From NCBI GenBank assembly GCA_017443895.1, contig JAFSXU010000077.1, forward strand, positions 1-64,000: 64,000 nucleotides of DNA, in the 5' to 3' direction. This document shows positions 7,781 to 16,725 of the stretch, piece after piece. The position numbers and the translations under genes are program-made. The notes under the pieces were generated by a model. That model was not told the DNA's origin. It worked only from the letters and a program-made list of their open reading frames with translations, and ran no database searches. The DNA comes from Clostridia bacterium. Its GTDB lineage: Bacteria > Bacillota > Clostridia > UBA1381. Position 1 is the stretch's first letter; every line of letters starts with the position of its first letter.

Positions 7781-7823
7781 AAAAAACTCAGACTGAACAA
7801 TTAGTGTTCAATCTGAGTTTTTT
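7781..7823 (+). terminator. Intrinsic terminator of the flavin/TetR operon
   Basis: Stem ACTCAGACTGAACA/TGTTCAATCTGAGT (one mismatch) followed by TTTTTT. Confidence 0.88.
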
Positions 7824-7877
7824 ACACTTGCGCCTAATTTTGATACAATACTTTTAATCGGTACATTTGCGCTCAAA

Positions 7878-7908
7878 GAAAAGTTTTACAGTGAAACTTT
7901 TCTTTTTT
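7878..7908 (+). terminator. Second hairpin with T-run
   Basis: GAAAAGTTT/AAACTTTTC with loop TACAGTG and a following T-run. It may be a back-up terminator or the end of an unseen short transcript; no gene precedes it after 7823. The rest of 7749-8071 holds only this hairpin, the operon terminator and the next promoter. Confidence 0.5.
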
Positions 7909-8009
7909 CTGTCAAAAATAGCGTTTTAATCGCTTATCCACCGTGTCTTTTCTTCACGCATAAAAATGATAAAATGAAGAGCTTCGCTCTTTATCCTTTG
8001 TCAAAGCTA

Positions 8010-8038
8010 TTGCAAAATCCTGATTGTTGTGGTAAAAT
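8010..8038 (+). promoter_or_regulatory. Sigma-A promoter of lipoprotein gene
   Basis: TTGCAA, 17-nt spacer, TAAAAT, about 34 bp before the start codon at 8072. Confidence 0.7.
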
Positions 8039-8071
8039 ATGTATAAAAATCACTTTTCAAGGAGGAATATA

Positions 8072-8704
8072 ATGAAAAACAGAATTATAAAGACAGTGTT
8101 AACCGTGCTTTTGTGTATTTGTACAATACTGTTTCTCACAGGCTGTCCAAGCCATCATGATTCAGTAATTTCAGACGCAAGATACCAAAAATATAAAGAG
8201 CTTACCGAGGGCGGAATGAGTCATGAAGATGCCCACAAATGGCTTGATGAGCATATGGAGGAGTGGCATCCCGATTATGAAAAATCTGATTCGGATAAGC
8301 AAAACGAAACAGCAAAGCCCACCGAAGAACCGGTTGATTTTATGGAGGCGATTTGCGGTACGTATCTTGTATCCGGCACCGGTGTTTTGACGGGAGGGGC
8401 TGTCTATGATGACGAAGGCCCCGAAGCGACTTTTACGAAGCTTGCCTTACATGTTTCGCAAGCGGGCGACAATGCCGTTCAAATCGATGTGGAAAGTGAA
8501 CACGAAGGCAGCGGTGAGGTGAGTGCGGAGTCGCCTACCGTCAGCTACACGGATTCGATGGGCTATGAGGTTACCGTAACCTTTGCGGTTAAGGATGGTG
8601 TTGCACACGCGGATATGAGAATTTTTGGTGATTTATCTATTGAGGACACAGGTGAGCGTTGTACCGAAACCCTTACATTAAGCGGCGATAGGTTTTTGAA
8701 ATGA
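8072..8704 (+). CDS. Hypothetical lipoprotein
   Basis: 210 residues. The lipoprotein signal peptide (KTVLTVLLCICTILFLTGC) ends in a clear lipobox, so the protein is likely on the outer face of the membrane. A short charged helix-like segment with the ARYQKYKELTEGGMSHEDA pattern follows, then a Glu/Pro linker and a C-terminal beta-rich domain (about 95-210) of a type I do not recognise, resembling small extracellular beta-barrel/sandwich domains of gut Clostridia. ATG at 8072 has AAGGAGG upstream; an ATG at 8039 lies in the promoter. It stands alone. No function can be assigned. Confidence 0.75.
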   Translation: MKNRIIKTVLTVLLCICTILFLTGCPSHHDSVISDARYQKYKELTEGGMSHEDAHKWLDEHMEEWHPDYEKSDSDKQNETAKPTEEPVDFMEAICGTYLVSGTGVLTGGAVYDDEGPEATFTKLALHVSQAGDNAVQIDVESEHEGSGEVSAESPTVSYTDSMGYEVTVTFAVKDGVAHADMRIFGDLSIEDTGERCTETLTLSGDRFLK

Positions 8705-8807
8705 ACAAAACTCTTGACACCGTTCAAAGGGATAACCCGACCTTAAATGCACAAATTTGAACAAGTAGTTTTAAATTGTGCATTGTATAATTATAGAATT
8801 AACTGAC

Positions 8808-8850
8808 AATGCACCGCTTTGACGAAATTTCAAGTCAAAAGCGGTGCATT
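8808..8850. terminator. Long hairpin downstream of lipoprotein gene
   Basis: AATGCACCGCTTT.GAC / GTC..AAAGCGGTGCATT. There is only a weak T-tract, so termination is possible but not certain. Confidence 0.5.
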
Positions 8851-8918
8851 TATTGTATGAGAAAAGTTTCACTGTGAGTCCCGAAAAAGTGCGTCACAGA
8901 AATACACTTTGTATATAA

Positions 8919-9093
8919 GTGAAATATCAACTTTGTTGATGTGAAATAATTTACTGCGTAAATTGTGAAATAGAAATTTTACGATTTTGAGTGAAATGAA
9001 ATACGCCTTTAACATTTGCGAAGCAAATATTTCACAGCGTTGCTATTTCACATTGCGTAGCAATATTTCACACGCCGAAAGGCGTATTTCGCC
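8919..9093. repeat. Array of short hairpins punctuated by GTGAAAT / ATTTCAC
   Basis: About 175 bp made of small stem-loops separated by a fixed heptamer. The left part has GTGAAAT spacers with hairpins ATCAAC-TTT-GTTGAT and AATTTAC-TGC-GTAAATT. The right part has the inverted spacer ATTTCAC with hairpins ATTTGC-GAA-GCAAAT, AGC-GTT-GCT, ATTGC-GTA-GCAAT and ACGCC-GAAA-GGCGT. Stem sequences all differ while the spacer is constant and inverts midway. The apparent reading frame across it runs into tRNA-Gln and is not a gene. Confidence 0.8.
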
Positions 9094-9136
9094 AAAAAAA
9101 ACCGTCAATCTTGTATCAAGATTGACGGTTTTTTCT
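9094..9136. terminator. Bidirectional intrinsic terminator
   Basis: Stem AACCGTCAATCTTG/CAAGATTGACGGTT with A- and T-runs on the two sides. It ends the minus-strand tRNA-Gln transcript. Confidence 0.88.
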
Positions 9137-9210
9137 TGGCTGCGGAAGAAGGATTCGAACCCTCACAAACTGAGTCAGAGTCAGTCGTGCTACCTTTACA
9201 CAATTCCGCA
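9137..9210 (-). tRNA. tRNA-Gln (anticodon CTG)
   Basis: On the minus strand: acceptor TGCGGAA/TTCCGCA, anticodon stem ACTGA/TCAGT with loop CTCTGAC giving anticodon CTG (codon CAG), GGTTCGAATCC T-arm, encoded CCA end. Own promoter at 9233-9261. Confidence 0.93.
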
Positions 9211-9232
9211 ATCTTTCGCTCTGACTTGAGAT

Positions 9233-9261
9233 ATTATAACAGAGATAGTTTGATTTGTCAA
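9233..9261 (-). promoter_or_regulatory. Sigma-A promoter of tRNA-Gln
   Basis: Minus strand TTGACA, 17-nt spacer, TATAAT. Divergent from the promoter at 9318. Confidence 0.88.
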
Positions 9262-9317
9262 TACTAAATTTGAGAATTTTTTTAAAATCTATTAAAGGCT
9301 TCGTTTTGGGGTAATAC

Positions 9318-9347
9318 TTGACAATTTATGCCCTTATGTTGTATAAT
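9318..9347 (+). promoter_or_regulatory. Sigma-A promoter of dehydrogenase/ABC operon
   Basis: TTGACA, 18-nt spacer, TATAAT. Confidence 0.88.
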
Positions 9348-9377
9348 GTGCTACAGAGTTTCTAAGGAGGCGTATAT

Positions 9378-10478
9378 TTGCAAATGGACAATTATTCTAT
9401 GTATTTACCGTCATATACTATAGGCGATAAAGCATACGACAAGGTATATGAGGTATGTAAGCAGTACGGAAAAACTGCGGTGGTGTTAGGCGGAAACAAG
9501 GCAATGGCTGCGGCAAAGCCGTATCTTGATACAGCACTGGCAGGTACGGACTTTAAAATAATTGAATATTTGCAGTTTGGCAACGAATGCAGTTACGGAA
9601 ATGTCAATATGGTTGCCGCAAACAAATCCGTAATAAAAGCGGATATGATATTTGCCGTTGGCGGAGGCAAAGCAACCGACACCGCAAAATGTGTCGGTGA
9701 GCTTGTGGGAAAGCCTGTTTTTACATTCCCGACAATTGCCTCAAACTGCGCTTGCTGTACAAGTGTTTCGATAATGTACAGCGAGGAGGGAGTGTTTGTT
9801 GAACCGCATTTCTTTGAAAGACCGCCCGTTCATGCGTTTATAAATACCGAAATTATTGCAAACAGCCCGATAGAATATATGTGGGCAGGCATAGGCGACA
9901 CATACGCAAAATATTATGAGGCTACAATTTCGGCACGGGGCGAGACACCCGAGCATTTTACATGGCTTGGTGTTACGGTAAGTGCAATGTGCAAAGACCC
10001 GCTTTTAAAATATGGGCGTCAGGCATTAGAGGATAACAAAAACCATGTGAATTCGTATGCATTATCCCAGGTGGTGCTTGCAATAACCATTTCAACGGGA
10101 CTTGCATCAATTTTTGTAACCCGTGACCATACCCCCGACTATAACAGCGGTGTGGCACACGCAATGTTTTATGCCTTAACGCCGATAAAGAATATAGAAG
10201 AAAACCATCTTCATGGCGAGGTGGTAGCCTTTGGAGTTTTAATCCTGCTCCTGTGCGATAAAAACTATGACGAGTTTGAAAAGCTCTATGCATTCAATAA
10301 AAGCGTAAGCTTGCCAACCTCGATTAAGGATTTGGAGCTTACAAGGGAGCAATTAAATAAAATTCTTCCAAGCGTACCGAATATGTCGGATATTAAGCAT
10401 TATCCCTATACCGTTACAGAGGATATGCTAAACGAGGCATTTTCGTACCTTGATGAATATAATAAAAAAGAAAGATGA
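9378..10478 (+). CDS. Iron-containing alcohol dehydrogenase, glycerol-dehydrogenase-like
   Basis: 366 residues, the length of the GldA branch of metal-dependent dehydrogenases. It shows the NAD-binding GGGKATDTAK motif and FPTIASNCACCTSVSIMY, and metal-ligand candidates in HAMFYALTP and HGEVVAFG. TTG at 9378 is taken as start because AAGGAGG lies 7 nt before it; an ATG at 9384 would be 13 nt away. It should oxidise a polyol or alcohol, or reduce the matching carbonyl, with NAD(H); the substrate cannot be told. It heads an operon with a three-gene ABC importer, which suggests that the enzyme acts on the imported compound (inference). Confidence 0.82.
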   Translation: MQMDNYSMYLPSYTIGDKAYDKVYEVCKQYGKTAVVLGGNKAMAAAKPYLDTALAGTDFKIIEYLQFGNECSYGNVNMVAANKSVIKADMIFAVGGGKATDTAKCVGELVGKPVFTFPTIASNCACCTSVSIMYSEEGVFVEPHFFERPPVHAFINTEIIANSPIEYMWAGIGDTYAKYYEATISARGETPEHFTWLGVTVSAMCKDPLLKYGRQALEDNKNHVNSYALSQVVLAITISTGLASIFVTRDHTPDYNSGVAHAMFYALTPIKNIEENHLHGEVVAFGVLILLLCDKNYDEFEKLYAFNKSVSLPTSIKDLELTREQLNKILPSVPNMSDIKHYPYTVTEDMLNEAFSYLDEYNKKER

Positions 10479-10497
10479 GAAAAAGGAGAAAAGAAAG

Positions 10498-11481
10498 ATG
10501 AGAATGAAGAGAATTTTAGCAGTTGTATCGGCAATCGCCATTACATTGAGTATGGGCGGTTGCGGGAAAAACACAGGCGAGCCTGCACCAAACAACGCGC
10601 AGGGCGATGTAAAGAAGGTTGCAATTATCCAGTTAAATGATAACGGTGCATTTACGGATATGAGAGAGGGCTTTAAGCAGGAGCTTATTGACCAAGGCGT
10701 GCCTGTAGCATTTAAGGAATTTAACGCACAGGGCGATGCAACAACTCTGCAAAGCTATGTACAAAACGCAATAACCGAGGGTGTTGACCTTATTGCAACG
10801 GTTGCAACTCCGGCAACACAGGCAGTAGTATCTGCGCAGACTGATATTCCGAATGTATTTATTGCAGTGTCAGACCCTATAAAGGCAGAGGTGCTTACAT
10901 CAATGGACGCACCCGATAAGAACGCAACAGGAACACAAAACCCTATCCCTGTTGAAAAGATTTTTGAAACAGCAGACACCCTTACACCGGGTATTAACAC
11001 ATACGGTATGATTTATACCGAGGCACAGCCAAACTCCGTAAGTACCTGCAATGCCGCAAAGGAATACCTTACATCCATCGGCAAGGCGTTTAAGGAAAAG
11101 ACTGTTGCAAACTCAGCTGAGGTACAGCAGGCTATAGAGATTTTGTTATCTGAATGTGATGCTATATTTGTACCAAACGACGCTACTATCCAAGACGCAA
11201 TGCCTATTATCGTTGAAGCCGCAAACAGAGCAAAGAAGCCTGTATACGGCTCATCTGCAGTAATGCCTATATCGGGCGCATTGGCGGCAGTTGCAATTTC
11301 TGACAGAGAAATAGGTAAGATTTCAGCAGGTATGGCAATTGAGATATTAAACGGTAAGAGCGTGGCAGAGGTACCTGCAAAGGTAGTTGAGGCAACTGTT
11401 ACAACAATCAACAAATCAACTGCCGATGTATTGGGAATAAGAATCCCCGAGTCACTTGAAGCAGAGATTGTAGGCGAATAA
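10498..11481 (+). CDS. ABC transporter substrate-binding lipoprotein (TrpX-like, ABC_sub_bind)
   Basis: 327 residues with a lipoprotein signal ending SMGGC. The mature part has two Rossmann-like lobes as in the ABC_sub_bind (DUF534) family: VAIIQLNDNGAFTDMREGF at the start, EAQPNSVS in the middle, FVPNDATIQDAMPIIVEAAN in the second lobe. In streptococci relatives bind tryptophan (TrpX); others bind unknown ligands. ATG at 10498 is 9 nt after AAGGAG; ATG 10504 is an alternative. A hairpin separates it from the permease gene, which would give extra binding protein over membrane parts. Confidence 0.85.
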   Translation: MRMKRILAVVSAIAITLSMGGCGKNTGEPAPNNAQGDVKKVAIIQLNDNGAFTDMREGFKQELIDQGVPVAFKEFNAQGDATTLQSYVQNAITEGVDLIATVATPATQAVVSAQTDIPNVFIAVSDPIKAEVLTSMDAPDKNATGTQNPIPVEKIFETADTLTPGINTYGMIYTEAQPNSVSTCNAAKEYLTSIGKAFKEKTVANSAEVQQAIEILLSECDAIFVPNDATIQDAMPIIVEAANRAKKPVYGSSAVMPISGALAAVAISDREIGKISAGMAIEILNGKSVAEVPAKVVEATVTTINKSTADVLGIRIPESLEAEIVGE

Positions 11482-11495
11482 TTGATTTTTATATT

Positions 11496-11530
11496 ACTCC
11501 CGTGGCTAAAACGGTTACGGGAGTATTTTC
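11496..11530 (+). terminator. Attenuating hairpin between binding-protein and permease genes
   Basis: Stem ACTCCCGT/ACGGGAGT followed by ATTTTC. The weak T-run suggests partial termination or 3'-end protection of the upstream message. Confidence 0.6.
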
Positions 11531-11552
11531 ATTAGCATAAGGAGACACAAAT

Positions 11553-12464
11553 ATGGCATTAGTTATGGGTTCGTTGCAGCTTGGCATAATTTATGGCTTG
11601 CTTGCAATAGGAATTTATATAACATTCAGAATTTTAAACATTCCCGACCTTACATGTGAGGGAACATTTACATTGGGACTTGCAATTTCAGCGGTGGTAA
11701 CAAGGCTAAACCATCCATACATTGCAATCCTTGTTGCACTTGTTTTCGGTATGATAGCAGGTGCAATAACAGGACTTTTGCAAACAAAATGCAAAATACA
11801 TCCAATTCTTGCAGGTATCCTGGTCATGAGCGGTTTGTACCCTGTAAACCTTGCAATCCTTGGCGGAAGCCCGAATTTGTCACTGATGAACTCTAATACA
11901 ATTTTTAGAAATTGTATTGATATTTCAAGGAGTTTAGGCTTAGGTCCCGATGCTACTAAAATAGCGGTATCGCTTATTGTAACGGTTGCGGTGGTAATCA
12001 TACTTGCAAAGTTTTTTAAAACGCATACAGGTCTTGCAATCCGTGCAACGGGCGATAACGAGGATATGGTAAGGGCATCGTCGATTGATGCGGACCGTAT
12101 GAAGATTTTGGCGCTTGCAATAGGTAACGGAGTTATCGCAATATGCGGTGCGATGATTACGCAGTATCAAAACTATGCGGATATAAATTCGGGTAACGGT
12201 ACGCTTGTGCTTGGACTTGCATCGGTTATAATAGGCGAGGTAATATTCTTCAGACGCAATATAACCCTTAGCCTTGTAGCGGCGGTTGTGGGTTCAATAG
12301 TATATAGATTTATAATTGCTCTTGCAATGCGCCTGCCGTTCTTTGATGCAAGCTATCTAAAGCTTGTTTCTGCGGTTATTGTAGGTATTGCGCTCTCACT
12401 TCCTGCAATAAAGAGCGGTATCTCGCTTTTAAATACTAAAAAGGGAGGCAGCCAAAATGCTTAA
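11553..12464 (+). CDS. ABC transporter permease (TrpY-like, BPD_transp_2)
   Basis: 303-residue integral membrane protein of the branched-chain-amino-acid/sugar-type permease family, with about eight hydrophobic segments. It pairs with the preceding binding protein and the following ATPase, whose start it overlaps by 8 nt, indicating translational coupling. The conserved cytoplasmic loop around GLAIRATGDNEDMVRASSID is the likely contact with the ATPase. Substrate unknown; tryptophan or another small solute is suggested only by family. Confidence 0.86.
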   Translation: MALVMGSLQLGIIYGLLAIGIYITFRILNIPDLTCEGTFTLGLAISAVVTRLNHPYIAILVALVFGMIAGAITGLLQTKCKIHPILAGILVMSGLYPVNLAILGGSPNLSLMNSNTIFRNCIDISRSLGLGPDATKIAVSLIVTVAVVIILAKFFKTHTGLAIRATGDNEDMVRASSIDADRMKILALAIGNGVIAICGAMITQYQNYADINSGNGTLVLGLASVIIGEVIFFRRNITLSLVAAVVGSIVYRFIIALAMRLPFFDASYLKLVSAVIVGIALSLPAIKSGISLLNTKKGGSQNA

Positions 12465-13254
12465 CATTAACGGTATAACAAAAATATTTGCAAAAGGCAC
12501 ACCAAACGAGCATATGGCGCTTAACAACCTGTCCTTAAACCTTGACAAGGGCGAGTTTGTAACCATTGTCGGCTCAAACGGTGCAGGAAAATCGACGCTG
12601 TTTAATGCCATTTGCGGTACATTCTTTGTAGATAACGGTACAATTACACTTGATGGCCGTGATATAACATACTTAAAAGAGCATAAGCGCTCTAAAATAA
12701 TCGGCAGAGTGTTCCAGGATCCTATGCGCGGCACAGCTCCAAATCTTACAATTGAAGAAAATATTGCCCTTGCGTATGCAAGAGTTAATCACGGGCCTTT
12801 GGGAAAGGCGCTCAATAAAAAAGATGTTGCGCTTTTTAAGGAAAAACTAAAAGCCTTTGATATGGGACTTGAGGACAGAATGAAAACCAAGGTCGGACTG
12901 TTATCGGGCGGTCAAAGACAGGTTGTAACCTTGCTTATGTGTACCATTGTACCGCCAAAACTGTTATTGCTTGACGAGCATACGGCGGCGCTTGACCCTG
13001 CAACCTCGGATAAGATTATGAAGATAACAAACGATATAATAAAAGAGTTTAACCTGACAACCCTTATGATAACTCATAATATAAATTCCGCTCTGAAGAC
13101 AGGTACAAGAACCATTATGATGGACGAAGGACAGATTATTTTAGATATTTCCGGCGAGGAACGAAAGAATATGCAGCTAAATGACCTTCTGACATTGTAT
13201 TCACAGCGCAGCCATAAGGTCTTTGATAACGACAGAATGTTGTTTAACGAATAA
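12457..13254 (+). CDS. ABC transporter ATP-binding protein (TrpZ-like)
   Basis: 265 residues with Walker A GSNGAGKST (near residues 38-46), signature LSGGQRQ, Walker B LLLLDEHTAALDP and the switch histidine in MITHN. Last gene of the dehydrogenase/ABC operon; starts inside the permease gene with GGAGG upstream. It powers import by the TrpXY-like partners. E-to-H at the position after the Walker B DE is the form normally seen in this branch of transporters. Confidence 0.9.
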   Translation: MLNINGITKIFAKGTPNEHMALNNLSLNLDKGEFVTIVGSNGAGKSTLFNAICGTFFVDNGTITLDGRDITYLKEHKRSKIIGRVFQDPMRGTAPNLTIEENIALAYARVNHGPLGKALNKKDVALFKEKLKAFDMGLEDRMKTKVGLLSGGQRQVVTLLMCTIVPPKLLLLDEHTAALDPATSDKIMKITNDIIKEFNLTTLMITHNINSALKTGTRTIMMDEGQIILDISGEERKNMQLNDLLTLYSQRSHKVFDNDRMLFNE

Positions 13255-13256
13255 TT

Positions 13257-13303
13257 AAAACAGGTGATGTTGCAGTCCATAACATCACCTGTTTATCTTT
13301 TTT
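13257..13303. terminator. Terminator between convergent ABC operon and typA
   Basis: AACAGGTGATGTT/AACATCACCTGTT with loop GCAGTCCAT and T-rich DNA on the plus side; A-rich on the other. Confidence 0.8.
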
Positions 13304-13314
13304 AGCTAAATACA

Positions 13315-15147
13315 TCAACTCTTTTTTCGGCTTTCCGCCTTTGCCCTTAGAGATGTATCCAAAATTCTTTTCCTCATTCTGAGGCTGTCGGGAGTAACCT
13401 CCAACAGCTCATCATCACCAATAAATTCAAGGCATTCCTCTAAGCTTAACTGTCTTGGCGGTACAAGCCTCAGTGCATCATCGGAGCCTGATGCACGGGT
13501 ATTTGTTGCGTGCTTTTTCTTGCACACATTAACCGTTATATCCTCAAGCCTGGAGCTTTCGCCGACAATCATACCCTCATAAACCTTAACATTGGGGCCT
13601 ACGAACAGCGTTCCTCGCTCCTGGGCGTTATACAAGCCGTAGGTTATCGTCTCCCCGTTCTCCCACGCAATAAGAGTGCCACGGGTTCTGCTCATAATCT
13701 CGCCCTTGTATGGCTCGTATTTTTCCAATATACTGTTTACTATACCTGTACCCTTTGTAGCTGTTAAAAGCTCGTTACGGTAGCCTATAAGACCACGGGA
13801 GGGTATTAAAAACTCTAATCTGGTATAGCTTTGTGCGGTGGGGGACATATTTATCATTTCGCCCTTACGGTTTATAACGGAGTCCATGACAATGCCTGTG
13901 TATTCATCGGGCACATCAACCGTAAGCCTCTCTATAGGCTCACATTTTACACCGTCAATTGTCTTGAAAATTACAACAGGGTTTGAAACCTGGAACTCAT
14001 ATCCCTCACGGCGCATATTCTCAATTAAAACCGATAAATGAAGCTCGCCTCTGCCCGATACAATAAATGCCTCGGTTGAATCTGTTTCCTCAACCCTTAA
14101 GGCAACATTTGAATCAAGCTCACGGAAGAGCCTGTCCCTTAAATGCCTTGATGTGACATACTTACCCTCGTTACCTGCAAAAGGACTGTCATTTACAGAG
14201 AAGGTCATGGACAATACAGGCTCGTCAATTTTAACAAACGGCAAAGCCTCGGGTGTGTTTGCATCACACAGCGTTTCGCCGATATTTATATCTGTAATAC
14301 CCGATATTGCAACAACATCGCCTGCACCAACCTCGTCCTGTACGGCTTTTGAAAGTCCGTCAAAGGTATATAGCTTTGTAGCCTTGCCATGCCCAACCTT
14401 GCCGTCATGTCTGCAAATGGATAACGGCATATTTGTTTTAACGCTTCCACGCTCAATCTTACCTACCGCAATTCTGCCTGTGTATTCATCATAGTCAATA
14501 TTTGATACAAGCATCTGAAACGGTCCGTCATCATCACATTCGGGGCATGGAATTTCGTTTAATATAAGCTCAAAAAGGTCTGTTAAATCCTCTTTTGGAC
14601 GCTCCGGATTATATTCAGCCGTTGCCCAACCGTCTCTGCCCGATGCGTATATTACAGGCGCATTGTCAATCTGCTCATCTGTCGCATCAAGGTCAATTAA
14701 AAGCTCCAAAACCTCGTTTACAACCTCGTAAGGCCGTGCGTTGGGTCTGTCAACCTTGTTCACAACTATGATTATTTTAAGTCCAAGCTTTAGAGCTTTT
14801 GTAAGTACAAATCTTGTCTGAGGCATACAACCCTCAAACGCGTCAACCAACAGTAATACACCGTCAACCATTTCGAGCCCACGCTCAACCTCGCCACCGA
14901 AATCCGCATGTCCGGGTGTGTCGATAATGTTTATTTTTATGTCCTTGTAGGTAAGAGATGTATTCTTTGCCAAAATTGTAATTCCACGCTCTTTTTCAAG
15001 GTCGTTTGAGTCCATAACTCTCTCATCAACCTGCTCATTCTCACGGAATATTCCGCTCTGCTTGAGCATTGCATCCACAAGGGTAGTCTTACCGTGGTCT
15101 ACATGGGCAATAATAGCGATATTTCTTATGTTCTGTCTGTTAATCAT
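13315..15147 (-). CDS. typA: Translational GTPase TypA/BipA
   Basis: 610-residue EF-G-like GTPase, the normal length for BipA. It has the P-loop AHVDHGKTT, the G2 region RGITILAKN, the G3 [14 protein letters not shown] and NKVD, followed by EF-G-type domains and the BipA-specific C-terminal domain. It acts on the ribosome, mainly in assembly and stress or low-temperature adaptation. ATG at 15147 is preceded by AGGAG. It lies 15 bp after the glycosyltransferase gene and is probably co-transcribed with it from the promoter at 16465-16493. Confidence 0.95.
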   Translation of the reverse strand: MINRQNIRNIAIIAHVDHGKTTLVDAMLKQSGIFRENEQVDERVMDSNDLEKERGITILAKNTSLTYKDIKINIIDTPGHADFGGEVERGLEMVDGVLLLVDAFEGCMPQTRFVLTKALKLGLKIIIVVNKVDRPNARPYEVVNEVLELLIDLDATDEQIDNAPVIYASGRDGWATAEYNPERPKEDLTDLFELILNEIPCPECDDDGPFQMLVSNIDYDEYTGRIAVGKIERGSVKTNMPLSICRHDGKVGHGKATKLYTFDGLSKAVQDEVGAGDVVAISGITDINIGETLCDANTPEALPFVKIDEPVLSMTFSVNDSPFAGNEGKYVTSRHLRDRLFRELDSNVALRVEETDSTEAFIVSGRGELHLSVLIENMRREGYEFQVSNPVVIFKTIDGVKCEPIERLTVDVPDEYTGIVMDSVINRKGEMINMSPTAQSYTRLEFLIPSRGLIGYRNELLTATKGTGIVNSILEKYEPYKGEIMSRTRGTLIAWENGETITYGLYNAQERGTLFVGPNVKVYEGMIVGESSRLEDITVNVCKKKHATNTRASGSDDALRLVPPRQLSLEECLEFIGDDELLEVTPDSLRMRKRILDTSLRAKAESRKKS

Positions 15148-15162
15148 ATATAGCTCCTGTAA

Positions 15163-16431
15163 TTATTGATGTTGAATATCTTCAAGTGATATTGTTCGGG
15201 TATGCTGTGTATGGCTCCATTCTGTTTCGTTCCGCTTTAGGCAACCGATAAGTGCAATAGGTGCCCAGGTAAAGTTATAGAGCATATACCCAAAATAGAA
15301 CCACAGCATATTCAGTCTGAATTCTTTTCTCTCGTAGCAAACAACAAACGGAAGATAGAATAACTGCACCAATACTATAGTCTGCCAAATCCAGGCAGGG
15401 AACAGGTGAAGTGCCAAATCGTCTGTCTGCATAAATCCTAAGTTAAGTCCGAAGGTTTCTGCATATGCAAAGAATGTAATAACTGCAAGCGAGATAATTC
15501 TTATCGGCTGTACAAGATAAGTTGCCGCATCAATGCACGCCCATTTTCTCTCTTTTATTCCTTTTTTAAACAGCTTTTTAAAGTACCTTGATGCTACATC
15601 CCAATGCCCCTGCATCCAGCGGATACGCTGATTCCAGGATTGCTTTAAGGTAAGCGGTTTTTCATCGTATATCTTTGCATCGTATGCAAATGCAACCTTT
15701 TCATCGTTTAAACAGAGCTTCATGGTAAATTCCATATCCTCTGTAAGGCAGGTTGCGCCCCAGCCAAGCTCTTTTAGAGTATCAAGTGCAATAATAAATC
15801 CCGTGCCCGATAGCTGACAGCAAAGGCCGAGCTTATAACGGGGGAACTGGAATATTCTGTTTACACTCCAGAAACAGTATGAGTATGAAGCGGTAATCCA
15901 TGAATCGTATGGGTTTTTACTGTCCAAAAATCCTTGAACAACCTTAAATCCCTGGTTTGCACGGATATTCATATATTTGAGAAACTGACTATCTACAAGG
16001 TTATCCGCGTCAAATATTGATACATAATCGTATTGCTCCTCCATATTATAGAGCTTATCAAACATCCATTCAAGCGCAAAGCCCTTTCCGCGCTCCTTGT
16101 CGTTAAACCGCTCATAAACTATTGCTCCTGCCTCCCGTGCCACTTTTGCGGTATTGTCGGTGCAGTTGTCGGCAATAACGAATATGTCATAGCAATCCCT
16201 TGGATAATCAAGCTGATTTAATGACTCTACCATGTTTGCAATAACCTGCTCCTCGTTGTGTGCGGCAACAAGCAGTGCAAATTTGTGGTTTTTATCTTTT
16301 ATCTTTTTATTCCTGTCTTTAATTGGTAAAAAGCCTATTAAACCGATGGTAAAATAATATAAACCTATGGATAATGCAAATATCTGTAGGATAATACTCA
16401 GTGTCGATAAAATGATATGTCCGATTTCCAT
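15163..16431 (-). CDS. Membrane-bound family 2 glycosyltransferase
   Basis: 422 residues. An N-terminal membrane helix, then a GT-A catalytic domain with LVAAHNEE, VIADNCTDNT, FDADN (DxD), LTEDMEF (catalytic ED) and QRIRW (QxxRW), then three or four C-terminal membrane segments. These are the marks of processive BcsA/hyaluronan-synthase-like transferases, which polymerise a sugar from a UDP/GDP donor while exporting it. ATG at 16431 is chosen because GGGAGGG precedes it. The product may be a surface polysaccharide; the sugar is unknown. There is no adjacent polysaccharide locus. Confidence 0.85.
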   Translation of the reverse strand: MEIGHIILSTLSIILQIFALSIGLYYFTIGLIGFLPIKDRNKKIKDKNHKFALLVAAHNEEQVIANMVESLNQLDYPRDCYDIFVIADNCTDNTAKVAREAGAIVYERFNDKERGKGFALEWMFDKLYNMEEQYDYVSIFDADNLVDSQFLKYMNIRANQGFKVVQGFLDSKNPYDSWITASYSYCFWSVNRIFQFPRYKLGLCCQLSGTGFIIALDTLKELGWGATCLTEDMEFTMKLCLNDEKVAFAYDAKIYDEKPLTLKQSWNQRIRWMQGHWDVASRYFKKLFKKGIKERKWACIDAATYLVQPIRIISLAVITFFAYAETFGLNLGFMQTDDLALHLFPAWIWQTIVLVQLFYLPFVVCYERKEFRLNMLWFYFGYMLYNFTWAPIALIGCLKRNETEWSHTQHTRTISLEDIQHQ

Positions 16432-16464
16432 ACATATCCCTCCCAAAACAATACTCCACGCACC

Positions 16465-16493
16465 ATTTTACTATTTTTCGGTATAAAAAGCAA
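16465..16493 (-). promoter_or_regulatory. Sigma-A promoter of glycosyltransferase-typA
   Basis: Minus strand TTGCTT, 17-nt spacer, TAAAAT. Confidence 0.7.
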
Positions 16494-16634
16494 TAGGAAA
16501 AATAAAAACTGTCATTATTGATAAAAAAACGGCATACATAGGAAGAAAATTGCATATTTTTAGTAATTTACAAAACACAACCAATGTATTTTTTTATCAA
16601 AAAGTGAATAGTTTGTAAACAAATCAAAAAATAC

Positions 16635-16663
16635 TTTAAATCCGAAAACATTTGTGTTACAAT
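16635..16663 (+). promoter_or_regulatory. Possible promoter of clpE-like gene
   Basis: TTTAAA, 17-nt spacer, TACAAT. A palindrome TTTGT-AA-ACAAA lies just upstream. No CtsR heptad repeat was recognised. Confidence 0.45.
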
Positions 16664-16725
16664 GAAAAAGCTGTTAAAGACAAAAAGGAAAATTTATACT
16701 TAATTTATACAGAGAGGGATATAAT

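Noticed and set aside
8987-9229. 80-residue reading frame
   Set aside because: It runs through the hairpin array, a terminator and tRNA-Gln and has no ribosome-binding site.
13510-14494. Plus-strand reading frames opposite typA
   Set aside because: They are antisense shadows of a well-conserved GTPase gene without promoters or ribosome-binding sites.
16560-16725. CtsR operator before clpE
   Set aside because: The heptad direct repeat GGTCAAA-type is not present; only an unrelated short palindrome is seen.
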